From positions 1,798,001 to 1,862,000 of the forward strand of contig OZ244055.1 of the NCBI GenBank assembly GCA_965214975.1: a DNA stretch of 64,000 nucleotides, written 5' to 3'. The notes beneath the pieces were generated by a model. That model had not been told where the DNA came from. It searched no databases and saw nothing but the letters and a program-made list of their open reading frames with translations. Each line of letters begins with the position of its first letter. Position 1 is the stretch's first letter. This stretch comes from JAJEBT01 sp965214975. GTDB taxonomy: Bacteria > Pseudomonadota > Alphaproteobacteria > MPNO01 > UBA830. Below are positions 1 through 8,313 of the stretch, piece by piece. The position numbers and the translations under genes were made by a program.

Positions 1-1
1 C

Positions 2-283
2 TACCGCGCGGTCATGGAGTCCAAGTACAGGGTGCGCGAGAGCCATCTCGACGCCGACTCGCTGATCGAGAAGGGCATGTTCCTCTGCGGCAGCCCCTCG
101 ACGCTCGTCGAGAGAATCGAGGCGTGGCAGGCCGACATGGGATTCGGCAACCTCGTCCCGATGCTCCAGTTCGGCACGCTGCCGCCCGAACTGACCGAGA
201 AGAACCTTCGCCTGTTCGCGGAGGAGGTGATCCCGAAACTCCGGCGTCTCGGCGCCTCCGCGCAGCCCGCGGCCGCCGAGTAG
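2..283 (+). CDS. LLM-class flavin-dependent oxidoreductase, C-terminal fragment
   Basis: The gene enters from the left edge and is open from base 2; only about 93 C-terminal residues are visible. The segment around residues 25-45 of the visible part (MFLCGSPSTLVERIEAW) is the typical late part of bacterial-luciferase-like (LLM) monooxygenases, where a glycine-containing GSPxxV turn precedes the last helices. The family uses reduced flavin from a separate reductase to oxygenate small organic substrates; the substrate here cannot be told. A second, complete LLM protein lies at 16924-17997. The family assignment is fairly secure, the rest unknown because the N-terminus is outside the window. Confidence 0.75.
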   Translation, partial: YRAVMESKYRVRESHLDADSLIEKGMFLCGSPSTLVERIEAWQADMGFGNLVPMLQFGTLPPELTEKNLRLFAEEVIPKLRRLGASAQPAAAE

Positions 284-294
284 CCCCGGCCGGA

Positions 295-720
295 TCAGTC
301 GCCGGGGCCGACCGTCCCGCTCCGGAGCCTCTTGATGCGCGACCGCCTCTCCTTGTCGGCCCGCCGGCGGGCCGCCGCCGCCTTGCCGGGCCGCGTCGGC
401 TTCCGCGGCGCCGGCGGGCGCAGCGCGCGCTCGATCATGCCTGCGAGGCGGGCCCGCGCGTCCCTGCGGTTGGCCGCCTGGGTGCGATGACGCGACGCCG
501 TGATGACGATGTCGCCGCCGCGGGTCAGCCGCGGACCGGCGAGACGCTCGAGCCGCCGCTTCTGCTCGCCGGTGAGCGACGGCGAGCGGCGCACGTTGAA
601 GCGCAGCTGCACCGCCGTCGAGACCTTGTCGACGTTCTGCCCGCCGGGGCCGCCGGCGCGGATGAAGGTCTCCTCGATCTCGTCGGGCGAGACCGGGAGG
701 CCGGCGTCGATCGTGGTCAT
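295..720 (-). CDS. arfB: Alternative ribosome-rescue factor / peptidyl-tRNA hydrolase ArfB (YaeJ)
   Basis: A 141-residue protein, normal for ArfB. It carries the class-I release-factor GGQ motif (GGPGGQNVDKVST) near residue 25 and a basic Arg/Lys-rich C-terminal tail that in E. coli ArfB inserts into the empty mRNA channel of stalled ribosomes. The role is hydrolysis of peptidyl-tRNA on non-stop ribosomes. I chose the ATG at 720 because the family begins shortly before the TFIRAGGPGGQ segment; an upstream in-frame start at 762 only adds low-quality sequence. It is convergent with the luciferase-like gene (12 bp apart) and divergent from the exporter at 822. Confidence 0.93.
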   Translation of the reverse strand: MTTIDAGLPVSPDEIEETFIRAGGPGGQNVDKVSTAVQLRFNVRRSPSLTGEQKRRLERLAGPRLTRGGDIVITASRHRTQAANRRDARARLAGMIERALRPPAPRKPTRPGKAAAARRRADKERRSRIKRLRSGTVGPGD

Positions 721-821
721 GGTTCCGCTCCCGGAGCCGCCCCGGAGGGCCGACGGGCGCACCCATACCGCGTTTCCGGGGCCGCGTCACCGGAACCGCG
801 CCGGTCCGCCGCCGCGGCGCC

Positions 822-1742
822 GTGACCGCCGGCCCGCCGCCTCCGGCCGAAGGCCGCGCGCTCGCCTTCGTCCTGCTCGCGCTGGTCGCGCTGTTCTGGG
901 CGTCCAACACCGCGGTGGCGCGGGCGACGACCGAGGACGTGCCCCCGATGGCGCTCGCCTTCTGGCGCCTGCTGCTGTCGGCGGCGGCGTTCGCGCCGTT
1001 CGCGCTCGGCGACGCGTGGCGCCGGCGCGGGCTCGTCCGCGCGCATCTCGGGAGCCTGAACCTGCTCGCGGCCCTCCAGATGACCGCGTTCAACGTCTTC
1101 GTCTACGCCGGGCTGCACTACACCGAGGCGGTCAACGCCAGCCTTCTCCAGGGCTCGCTGCCGCTCTGCATCCTGCTGTCGGGCCTGGTCTTCGCGGGAG
1201 CGGCGGTCTCGGCGCGCCAGTGGGCGGGCATGGCGCTCGGGCTCGCGGGGCTCGCGACGATCGTGGCGCGCGGCGACCCCGGACTTCTTCTCGGGCTCTC
1301 GGTCAACGCCGGCGACCCGCTGGTCTTTCTCGGCGTGTTCTGCTCGGCGACCTACGCCGTGCTGCTGTTCCGCCGGCCCGCGGAACTGCCGATGACGACC
1401 TTCGTGTTCCTGATGCTGGCGTTCGGCTGCCTCCAGACCTTGCCCTTCTACGCCGTCGAGCATCTGTGGGTGCGCCGGCTGCCGGTGACGCCCGAGACCG
1501 TGGCGACGGTGCTGTTCATCGCGCTCGTCCCGTCGGCGCTCGCGCAGTGGTGCTTCGCGGAGGGCGTCCGCCGCGTGGGCGCCGCCGCCGCGGGGCACAT
1601 GATCTACCTGACGCCGGTCTTCGGGATCCTGATGGCGGTCGGGCTGCTGGGCGAGAGCTTCCGGGCGTTCCACGCCGTCGGGATCCTGCTGATCGCCGGC
1701 GGCATCGGCCTCGCGACGGCCGGCACCCGCCGGGCGCGCTAG
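822..1742 (+). CDS. DMT-superfamily EamA-type transporter
   Basis: A 306-residue integral membrane protein with about ten hydrophobic helices arranged as two EamA repeats, as in drug/metabolite exporters of the RhaT/YdcZ type. The start is a GTG at 822. The first helix contains the family-typical FWASNTAVAR segment and the loop to helix 2 has MALAFWRLLLS. The substrate is not predictable. Its 3' end overlaps the end of the convergent nitrile-hydratase alpha gene by 4 bp. A second member of the family is at 20168-21100. Confidence 0.9.
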   Translation: MTAGPPPPAEGRALAFVLLALVALFWASNTAVARATTEDVPPMALAFWRLLLSAAAFAPFALGDAWRRRGLVRAHLGSLNLLAALQMTAFNVFVYAGLHYTEAVNASLLQGSLPLCILLSGLVFAGAAVSARQWAGMALGLAGLATIVARGDPGLLLGLSVNAGDPLVFLGVFCSATYAVLLFRRPAELPMTTFVFLMLAFGCLQTLPFYAVEHLWVRRLPVTPETVATVLFIALVPSALAQWCFAEGVRRVGAAAAGHMIYLTPVFGILMAVGLLGESFRAFHAVGILLIAGGIGLATAGTRRAR

Positions 1743-2362
1743 GCCCGGGGAACGGCGACCCCGACCATGCAGTCGCGGGTCACCAGACCGGCGAGCCGCT
1801 CGGCCGGCCACCCTTCCGTGCCGGCGGGCCGCATGGGCAGCACCAGGTACCGCATGTCGGCGTTGGAATCGTGGACCCGCACGCCCACGGAGTCGGGAAT
1901 CGCGGTGCCGAACTCGGCGAGCACGGCGCGCGGCTCGACGACCGCCCTGCTCCGGTAGCTCCTGGACTTGTACCAGTCCGGCGGCAGGCCGAGGATGGTG
2001 CGCGGATAGCACGAGCACAGCGTGCAGACGATCATGTTGTGGAGCTCGGGCGTGTTCTCGACCACGATCAGTTCGGCGTCGCCCATGCTCAGCCCCATCT
2101 CCCCGACCGCGGCCGTGCCGTTGTCGAGAAGCCGTTCCCGGAACGCGGGATCGGTCCAGGCGCGCGCCACCACCCGGGCGCCGTCGGCCGGATCCCTGCT
2201 GTCGAGGAACTCGAGGTTCCGGCGCACGTCCTCGGCGCTGACGACCCCCTTCTCGATCAGCAGCTCCTTCAGCGCCTCCGCCATGAGTTCGTAGTGCCCG
2301 GTCTCGTTCACGTCCGGCGCGGCACCGTCGTGATCGTGGCCGTGTCCTCCGCGGTCATCCAT
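1739..2362 (-). CDS. Nitrile hydratase alpha / thiocyanate hydrolase gamma-type metal-binding subunit
   Basis: A 207-residue catalytic subunit with the metal claw CTLCSC at residues 113-118. A Thr after the first Cys is the signature of cobalt-type enzymes; iron types usually have Ser. Two of these cysteines are normally oxidised to sulfinate/sulfenate. The N-terminus is His/Asp-rich (HGHDHD), perhaps metal-binding. The reaction would be hydration of a nitrile to an amide or hydrolysis of thiocyanate. It is the last gene of a four-gene operon, overlapping the preceding gene by 8 bp. Because the beta subunit is split in two here, as in thiocyanate hydrolase and toyocamycin nitrile hydratase, the substrate could be either class. 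Confidence 0.9.
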   Translation of the reverse strand: MDDRGGHGHDHDGAAPDVNETGHYELMAEALKELLIEKGVVSAEDVRRNLEFLDSRDPADGARVVARAWTDPAFRERLLDNGTAAVGEMGLSMGDAELIVVENTPELHNMIVCTLCSCYPRTILGLPPDWYKSRSYRSRAVVEPRAVLAEFGTAIPDSVGVRVHDSNADMRYLVLPMRPAGTEGWPAERLAGLVTRDCMVGVAVPRA

Positions 2363-2654
2363 CCTTCCGGTCTCCGGTCGCTTCGAGCCAGTGGTCGTAG
2401 ATCTCGAGATCGAGCGTGTCCCCGGCCGGGCCCCGGTAGTCGTCCCACAGCTCCGCCTGCCGGAACCGGACCCTGTAGAGATCGCGCTCCGGCAGGCCGT
2501 CGAAGCCGTAGGCCAGTTCCTCCGGATTGCGGAAGCGGCCGCAGTGGCGCTCGATCACCCCGGTCTTCCCCTTCACGTAGGACGGCGTCCGCCGGTGCCC
2601 CGGCGGCTCGGCGGCGCGCACGCGCACGCGGTCGCCGACGGCGAACGCGGTCAC
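2355..2654 (-). CDS. Nitrile hydratase beta C-terminal-domain subunit (ScnA-like)
   Basis: A 99-residue protein equal to only the C-terminal SH3-like half of nitrile hydratase beta. It has the GDRVRVR start of the domain, the GHRRTPSYVKGKTG loop and the YRVRFRQAELW strand. It starts at GTG 2654, overlapping the stop of the preceding gene as GTGA, so translational coupling is likely. In single-chain beta subunits this domain is fused behind an N-terminal helical domain; here that part is encoded separately just upstream. The same split is known for thiocyanate hydrolase (alpha and beta subunits) and the ToyJKL toyocamycin nitrile hydratase. Confidence 0.88.
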   Translation of the reverse strand: MTAFAVGDRVRVRAAEPPGHRRTPSYVKGKTGVIERHCGRFRNPEELAYGFDGLPERDLYRVRFRQAELWDDYRGPAGDTLDLEIYDHWLEATGDRKDG

Positions 2655-2959
2655 GCCGCGGTCTCCACCCGGTTCCGGATCTCGCCCATGCGGCTCTCGA
2701 CCTCGGACCGCGTGAGCAGGCCCTTCTCCTCCAGGAGGTTGACCATGGCCTCCGACCAGCGCTCGAAATAGTCCTGCGCGTAGACCTCCCCGGGCAGATC
2801 CTCGAGGGCGCGCCGCAACTCGTCGATGCGCATCGTGTCGTCCTCGCGGAGCGCGCCGGCGAGCGCCGTGATGGTCTTGGCCCAAGGCTCCGCCTCGTGC
2901 TCGCGGATCTCCACCGGCCCGGCGTCCATGCCGCCCATGTCGTGCTGACGCGGTGTCAT
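2651..2959 (-). CDS. Nitrile hydratase beta N-terminal-domain subunit (ScnB-like)
   Basis: A 102-residue protein matching the helical N-terminal half of nitrile hydratase beta: an N-terminal HDMGGMD segment (family HDxGG), then a region with ELRRALEDLP, YFERWSEAMVNLLEEKGLL and a final helix. It starts at ATG 2959 and ends inside the start of the C-domain gene. It is paralogous to the neighbouring 3007-3312 product: both have an aligned Y-x(n)-YFE-x-W/G-x-x-AM-x(n)-L-EKG core. One of the two may be the structural subunit and the other an activator/metallochaperone. Confidence 0.85.
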   Translation of the reverse strand: MTPRQHDMGGMDAGPVEIREHEAEPWAKTITALAGALREDDTMRIDELRRALEDLPGEVYAQDYFERWSEAMVNLLEEKGLLTRSEVESRMGEIRNRVETAA

Positions 2960-3006
2960 CGGCCCTCCTCCGCCGAACCCGATTGTGGCCCGCGCGGCAC
3001 GCCGCT

Positions 3007-3312
3007 TCAAGCCCGCCGCCGGCGCAGTTCGGCGATTCTCCCGGCGACCTCGCCAGCCGTCACCACCCCCTTCTCGACCAGCACGTCGTGCATGGCCTGG
3101 GTGCCGAGCTCGAAATACCCGAGCGCGTGGTAGCGCTCGCGCCCGAGATCCTCGCGGGCGCGGCGCGCCTCGTGCAGGCTGACGAGTCCGGCCCCGCGGT
3201 CGCCGAGCGCGCCGCGCAGCGCCGTCGACAGCAGCGCCCACGCGGGGGTTTCCGCCTCGTCGAGCGGAACCGGCCCCCAGTCCTCGCCGCCGATGTCGTT
3301 GACTCTTTTCAT
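3007..3312 (-). CDS. Second nitrile hydratase beta-N-domain-like protein, possible activator (P14K/P15K type)
   Basis: A 101-residue protein starting at ATG 3312 with VNDIGGEDWGPVP at the N-terminus and YHALGYFELGTQAMHDVLVEKGVVT in the core, that is the nitrile hydratase beta N-terminal fold. It is the first gene of the minus-strand operon, followed after 47 bp by a second N-domain gene, the C-domain gene and the alpha gene. Small proteins of this fold act as cobalt-insertion activators for nitrile hydratases and for thiocyanate hydrolase. Having two such N-domain genes fits one subunit plus one activator, but sequence alone does not tell which is which. Confidence 0.75.
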   Translation of the reverse strand: MKRVNDIGGEDWGPVPLDEAETPAWALLSTALRGALGDRGAGLVSLHEARRAREDLGRERYHALGYFELGTQAMHDVLVEKGVVTAGEVAGRIAELRRRRA

Positions 3313-3403
3313 TCCCCGCCCCCGGCGGTACAGTCCGCGCGGCGGCGGACGCGCGACGGTCGCGACGATGCGCGGCGTCGAGTCTAGCACGGGGAACGGC
3401 ATC

Positions 3404-4807
3404 ATGCGCGACCAGTCGCTGCGCGGGCATCTCGCCAATCTCGAGCAACGGGGCGAACTGGTCCGGATCGACCGCGAGACCGATCCCCACGCCAACGTCT
3501 CGGCGATCGGCTGGAAGGCCTACGACCGCCTCGGAAAGTCCACGCGCTTCACCAATCTCGGGGGCTTCCCCGGCTGGCACGTGGTCAGCCAGATCGTCGC
3601 CGACAGGCGGAAATGGGCGATCGCGCTCGGCCTCGGGGAGGACGAGCTGGTGCCGACGCTGGTCGATCGCATCGGGAAGCGCGTCGCGCCGGTCGAGGTC
3701 GGCGCCTCCGAGGCGCCGGTGAAGGAGGTCGTGCGGCTCGGCAAGGACGCCGATCTCACGCGGCTGCCGGCGCTCTGGCACGCGGAGAACGATCCCGGCC
3801 CCTACATCGCCTCGGGCATGGCGGTCATCCGGGACCCCGACACCGGCATCCGCAACATGTCAATCCACCGCCAGCAGATCACGGGGCCCGACGCCACCGG
3901 CTTCCTGATCTGCCCGCGCCACGCGCTGCGCATCTACCGGAAGTACCAGGCGCGCAGCGAGGCGATGCCGGTGGCGATGGTGGTGGGGGCCCACCCGGCG
4001 TTCTACTACGCCGCCGCGTTCACCTCGGCCTACGGGCTGGACGAGCTGGAGATCGCGGGCTCGCTGCTCGACGACCCGGTCCGCCTGGTGCGATGCGAGA
4101 CCGTCGACCTCGAGGTTCCGGCGGAGGCCGAGCTCGTCATCGAGGGGGAGGTTCTCCCCGAGGGCATGGTCGACGAGGGGCCGTTCGGCGAGGCCACCGG
4201 AACCTACGCCATGGAGGGCGCGACGGAGATCTTCCGGGTGCGCGCGATCACCCACCGGCGCGAGCCGGTCTTCTACGCGATGCAGTGCGGCGCGCCGATG
4301 ACCGACACCCAGTCGATCACCGCCACCTGCATCGAGACGGTGGTCACCGACCACATCGCCAACGTGGAGGGCGGGCTCGACCTGCGGGACGTGCGCTGCC
4401 TCGGCATAGCGGGGCTGATGGCGCTCGTGGTCAAGCTGCACCCGCGCGTCGAGGGCCAGGCCAAGACCGCGCTGATGGCGGCGCTGTCGAGCCCCTACCT
4501 GCATCCCAAGGTCGCGATCGCCGTGGACGACGACATCGACGCCGGAGACCTGCGCCAGGTGTTCTGGTCGCTGACGACGCGCGTCGACGCCGGCCGCGAC
4601 GTGGTCAAGATCCCGAACACCCGGATCTGGTCGCTGGACAACGTCTCCGACATCGTGCCCGGCATGAGCCCGATGTACCGGATCGGAACCAAGGTGATCA
4701 TCGACGCCACGAGGCCGGCGAACGCCGGCGAACGCTTCGCGCCGGCCATGCCGTTCGCCCACGACTCGGTGGCGCTGGAGGACTTTCTTCCGGAGGCGGC
4801 GGTCTGA
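3404..4807 (+). CDS. UbiD-family (prenylated-FMN) decarboxylase
   Basis: A 467-residue member of the UbiD family, which reversibly decarboxylates aromatic or unsaturated acids using prenylated FMN. The N-terminus (LRGHLANLEQRGELVRI) is typical, as are the central GPFGEATGTYAMEG acidic segment and the VDDDIDAGDLRQVFWSLTTR segment. Start ATG 3404 is chosen because it directly precedes the first conserved helix; an in-frame ATG at 3368 is possible. No UbiX flavin prenyltransferase is nearby. It is divergently transcribed from the nitrile-hydratase operon, with 91 bp between the starts. A second UbiD is at 21110-22546; the substrates are unknown. Confidence 0.9.
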   Translation: MRDQSLRGHLANLEQRGELVRIDRETDPHANVSAIGWKAYDRLGKSTRFTNLGGFPGWHVVSQIVADRRKWAIALGLGEDELVPTLVDRIGKRVAPVEVGASEAPVKEVVRLGKDADLTRLPALWHAENDPGPYIASGMAVIRDPDTGIRNMSIHRQQITGPDATGFLICPRHALRIYRKYQARSEAMPVAMVVGAHPAFYYAAAFTSAYGLDELEIAGSLLDDPVRLVRCETVDLEVPAEAELVIEGEVLPEGMVDEGPFGEATGTYAMEGATEIFRVRAITHRREPVFYAMQCGAPMTDTQSITATCIETVVTDHIANVEGGLDLRDVRCLGIAGLMALVVKLHPRVEGQAKTALMAALSSPYLHPKVAIAVDDDIDAGDLRQVFWSLTTRVDAGRDVVKIPNTRIWSLDNVSDIVPGMSPMYRIGTKVIIDATRPANAGERFAPAMPFAHDSVALEDFLPEAAV

Positions 4808-5260
4808 AGGGCCGTCCCGGCGGCGCTTCCCCGTCGGGGAGCCTCGCCGGTCCCGTTTTTCCGCCGGCCGGGACGCGAGGGCGACCGCGCGCGCCGTGCC
4901 CCGTTCGCCGGTCGGGGGCCGGCCCGGGAACCCGGTGGCGCAAGCGTGTCCGGCCGGCCGACGGAACCGGCCGCAACCGACCCGCCGAAGGCCGGACGCT
5001 GCGGGCAGTGGCGGAAAGCGATCTTCCGGCATGGGCGGGACACGACCCCGCCGGGGACGGAAGGTTCCGTCGGAGAACCCGTTCGCCTCGACGTGACCGT
5101 CGCCTCTCCCCGCGCACCGGCGGGCGGTCGAACCGGGCCTCCGGCTCCGGCATGCCCGCCCTGCCGCCCCGCCTGGGATTCCGGCGGGAAAATCCGCTAC
5201 GCTCACGGCAGCCAATCAAGGAAGCGAAAGGAATCCGGGGACGCTCGCCACGCCGATGTC
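4808..5260. other. Intergenic, no gene seen
   Basis: About 450 bp of GC-rich sequence between the UbiD gene and the AAA-ATPase gene. The open frames crossing it have no recognisable domain and read through in several frames, as expected at this base composition. The only weak signals are a TACGCT -10-like hexamer at 5198-5203 and the purine-rich GGAAGCGAAAGG at 5219-5230 ahead of the next gene. Confidence 0.5.
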
Positions 5261-6847
5261 ATGCGAGTGCCGTCCGGGGAAGACCCGCCCGTGCATCAAT
5301 ACAGGCTTCCGGTCGGCATCCAGACCTTTCGCAGAATCCGCGAGGGCGGCTACTACTACGTCGACAAGACCGATCACGCGCAACGGCTGGTCGATCAGGG
5401 GGGCATCCACCATTTCCTTTCCCGGCCACGGCGGTTCGGCAAGAGCCTGTTCGTCGACACCCTGAAGGAACTTTACGAGGGCAGCGAGGAGCTCTTCCAG
5501 GGCCTTGCCGTCCACAAGCGCTGGAACTGGTCCGCCCGGCACCCGGTGGTGCGTCTCAGCTTCGCGCGGGGCGATTTCAAGGAGCCGGGCTATCTGGATG
5601 AAGACGTCACGGCGCAACTCGCGGTCGTCGAGCTGGACGCAGGACTCGAGCCGGAGCATGCAAGCGCCCCGCTGCGCTTCGCCCGCCTGATAAGGCTGCT
5701 CGCCGAGCAAGCGGGCCGGAAGGTCGTCGTGCTGGTCGACGAGTACGACAAGCCGGTCCTCGATGCCCTGGTGGCGGCCCCGGACATCGCGCGCGCGAAC
5801 CGCGACTATCTGCGGGGACTCTACGCGACGCTGAAGGACAGCGAAGCCTGCATCGAGTTCAGCTTCCTGACCGGCGTGAGCAAGTTCAGCCGGACAAGCC
5901 TGTTTTCCGGGCTCAACAACCTCGTCGACCTCACCCTGGATCCAGACCATTCGGCGATCTGCGGCTACACCGAGGCCGATCTGGACGCGGTGTTCGCGCC
6001 GGAACTTGACGGCCTCGACCGCGACAGGATCCGCGAATGGTACAACGGCTACTCGTGGCTTGGCGAGCACAGGGTCTACAACCCCTTCGGCATTCTGCTG
6101 CTGTTCCGCAACCGGAAATTCAGGGCGTGGTGGTTCGAGACCGCCACGCCGACATTCCTCGTCGACACGCTGCGATCGCGCGGGGTGTTTCCCGTGGACC
6201 TCGAAAGGATGCACGCGGGCGACGAACTGCTGTCCGCGTTCGACGTCGACGAAATCGAGCCGGAGGCCCTGCTGTTCCAGACCGGTTACCTCACCATCAC
6301 GGGCGAGGGAACCGGCGCCGGCGAGGGCGAATACCGTCTGGGCTATCCGAACCGCGAAGTCCGCGAGAGCCTGAACCGGAGACTGCTGCGGCATCTGGTG
6401 CCGGGGCGGGAAACCGGGCGGATGGAACTGCGGCGCCGGCTTCGAGAGCTTCTGGAATCGTCCGATCTCGACGGCCTGGAGGAACTGCTGCGGGCGGTGT
6501 TCGCCGGCATCCCGCACCAATGGCACACCACGAGCGACATCGCCCGGCACGAGGCGTGGTTCGCGAGCGTGTTCTATTCGTGTTTCCTGGGTTCCGGGCT
6601 CGACGTGCGGGTCGAGGACGCGACGAACCGCGGACGGATCGACATGGCGGTCGTCACGGCCAACCACGTGCACGTCTTCGAGTTGAAAGTGCTGGGCCCG
6701 GCCTCGGAGGGCGATGCGATGCAGCAGCTTCGCGACCGGGGCCACGCGGAGAAGTACCGGGGCCAGGGACGACGGGTCCATCTCGTCGGAGTCGAGCTCG
6801 ACCCCCGGAAACGCAACGTCGCGAGATTCGAGACCGCGTCGGCGTGA
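5261..6847 (+). CDS. AAA-ATPase-like / PD-(D/E)XK nuclease-superfamily protein
   Basis: A 528-residue two-domain protein. The N-terminal part is an AAA-ATPase-like domain (Pfam AAA-ATPase_like type): LPVGIQTFRRIREGGYYYVDKT entry motif at about residue 16, a degenerate Walker A RPRRFGKSLF with Lys61, and Walker B VVVLVDEYDKP near residue 160. The C-terminal part carries a PD-(D/E)XK core, GRIDMAVV followed by VFELKV near residue 480. Such proteins occur in many copies in some bacteria; their function is not settled, with defence or selfish roles suggested. Start ATG 5261 was chosen; GTG 5291 is an alternative. It stands alone, without obvious partners. Confidence 0.88.
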   Translation: MRVPSGEDPPVHQYRLPVGIQTFRRIREGGYYYVDKTDHAQRLVDQGGIHHFLSRPRRFGKSLFVDTLKELYEGSEELFQGLAVHKRWNWSARHPVVRLSFARGDFKEPGYLDEDVTAQLAVVELDAGLEPEHASAPLRFARLIRLLAEQAGRKVVVLVDEYDKPVLDALVAAPDIARANRDYLRGLYATLKDSEACIEFSFLTGVSKFSRTSLFSGLNNLVDLTLDPDHSAICGYTEADLDAVFAPELDGLDRDRIREWYNGYSWLGEHRVYNPFGILLLFRNRKFRAWWFETATPTFLVDTLRSRGVFPVDLERMHAGDELLSAFDVDEIEPEALLFQTGYLTITGEGTGAGEGEYRLGYPNREVRESLNRRLLRHLVPGRETGRMELRRRLRELLESSDLDGLEELLRAVFAGIPHQWHTTSDIARHEAWFASVFYSCFLGSGLDVRVEDATNRGRIDMAVVTANHVHVFELKVLGPASEGDAMQQLRDRGHAEKYRGQGRRVHLVGVELDPRKRNVARFETASA

Positions 6848-7074
6848 TTCCCGGGGAGGCGGCGGCGCGGACCGGACCGCGGGGGACCGCTCCGGCCGGT
6901 GTCGCGGGCCCGCGCCGGCGGCTGTCGCGCCGAACCCGGAAGAGCCTCGCGTCGGGATGCCGGCACGCGGCCCCTCTCGACCGCCGCATCGGCAACGGGC
7001 GAACGGAGGCCGTCCCCCTGACGCCCGTCCCCGCTGGCGGGGCAACCCGGTCGGCCACCGGATCGGGCGGGCCG

Positions 7075-8259
7075 CTACAGGACGACAGTCTCGGAAAGCG
7101 GCGCACCGTCGCGGACGCGGTCGATCGAGAACCGGGTCAGGTCGATCGTCCGGTACCCGCCGTGCACGACGAGTTCCGAGACCGCCCGGCCGGCGGCGGC
7201 CGCATGCTGCAGGCCGTGGCCGCTGAACCCGTTGCAGTACAGCAGCCCGTCGACGTCGGGGTCGGGGCCGAGAATGGCGTTCTGGTCGAAGGTGTTGAAG
7301 TCGTAGTGACCGGCCCAGGCGGTCGACAGCCTGACGGCCTCGAACGCCGGCACGCGGTGCGCGAGCAGCGGCCACACGACCTCCGTCCAGCTGTCGTACT
7401 CGACCTCGAAATCCAGCGGGTCGCTGTCCGGATCCCGGTCTTCCGGCGGCGAGACCGTGCCCAGGTAGCGGCCGCTCTCGGGCCGGAAGGCCGCGCCGGA
7501 GGGGTCGACGACAAGCGGCGCGTGGCCGAGATCCTCCCGGCAGTCGAACACGTAGACGAAGCGCTTTCTCGGCGCCACGGGCAGATGCAGCCCGGCCGTC
7601 GCCGCGAGCGCTCCGGCCCGGGCGCCGGCGGCGAGCACCGTCGTGCCGGCCCGCACCGTGCCGTGTCCCGCCGCCCCGAACCCGACGACCCGTCCGTCCT
7701 CGCGGTCGAGACGGCCGACCTCGCCGTCGAGAAAGGAGACGCCGAGCGACCGCGCCTTGCGGCGGAACCCCGCGAGAAGCGCGTGGGGATCGACCCAGCC
7801 CTCGTTGGCGTGGCCGAAGACCGCGCCGCCGAGGCCGTCCGGATTGACCCAGGGAAAGCGTTCGCGGAGGCCGTCGACATCGAGCAGCGTCACCTCGGCG
7901 CCGAGCCCGCGCTGGAGTTCCCACCGCTTCCGGAGCCCTTCGGCGCCGGCCTCGTCGGCGAGCGTCAGATAGCCCTGCTCGCGGAATCCGGGCTCGCACG
8001 GATCGCCGTCCACGGCCAGAAGCCCCGGGGCGGCACGGGCGAACTCCGCGCCGAACATCGACATCCGGACGTTCTCCGGGGTCGAGAACTGCTGGCGGAT
8101 GCCGCCCAGCGACCGGGTCGCGGCGCCGGTCTGGTAGGTCGGGTCGCGCTCGACCACCACCACCGACCCGTCGAAACCGTCCGAGACGGCGAGAAAGTAC
8201 GCGGCCGCGCATCCCATGATCCCGCCGCCCGCGACGGCCACGTCCCAGTTCGTCGTCAC
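7075..8259 (-). CDS. FAD-dependent oxidoreductase, DAO family
   Basis: A 394-residue flavoprotein. The N-terminal Rossmann dinucleotide-binding motif is AVAGGGIMGCAAAYFLA, followed by SLGGIRQQFSTPENV, which resembles sarcosine/dimethylglycine-oxidase-like and FOXRED1-type proteins. Near the C-terminus YCNGFSGHGLQHA is the conserved flavin-contacting glycine segment. It probably oxidises an amine or amino acid, transferring electrons to FAD; the substrate is unknown. The GTG at 8259 immediately precedes the Rossmann strand; an upstream frame to 8436 is Arg-rich and unconvincing. It is divergent from gltD with a 569-bp gap. Confidence 0.88.
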   Translation of the reverse strand: MTTNWDVAVAGGGIMGCAAAYFLAVSDGFDGSVVVVERDPTYQTGAATRSLGGIRQQFSTPENVRMSMFGAEFARAAPGLLAVDGDPCEPGFREQGYLTLADEAGAEGLRKRWELQRGLGAEVTLLDVDGLRERFPWVNPDGLGGAVFGHANEGWVDPHALLAGFRRKARSLGVSFLDGEVGRLDREDGRVVGFGAAGHGTVRAGTTVLAAGARAGALAATAGLHLPVAPRKRFVYVFDCREDLGHAPLVVDPSGAAFRPESGRYLGTVSPPEDRDPDSDPLDFEVEYDSWTEVVWPLLAHRVPAFEAVRLSTAWAGHYDFNTFDQNAILGPDPDVDGLLYCNGFSGHGLQHAAAAGRAVSELVVHGGYRTIDLTRFSIDRVRDGAPLSETVVL

Positions 8260-8279
8260 GGCGCTTCCGGCCCCCGCTG

Positions 8280-8313
8280 CCGGATCCCGGCATGGCGCCC
8301 TGCCGGGATCCGG
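8280..8313. repeat. Perfect 13-bp inverted repeat with 8-nt loop
   Basis: The arms CCGGATCCCGGCA (8280-8292) and TGCCGGGATCCGG (8301-8313) are exact reverse complements around an 8-nt loop. It lies 20 bp upstream of the FAD-oxidoreductase start, in what would be its leader or operator region. There is no adjacent T-run, so a factor-independent terminator is less likely than an operator or leader hairpin. Confidence 0.7.
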
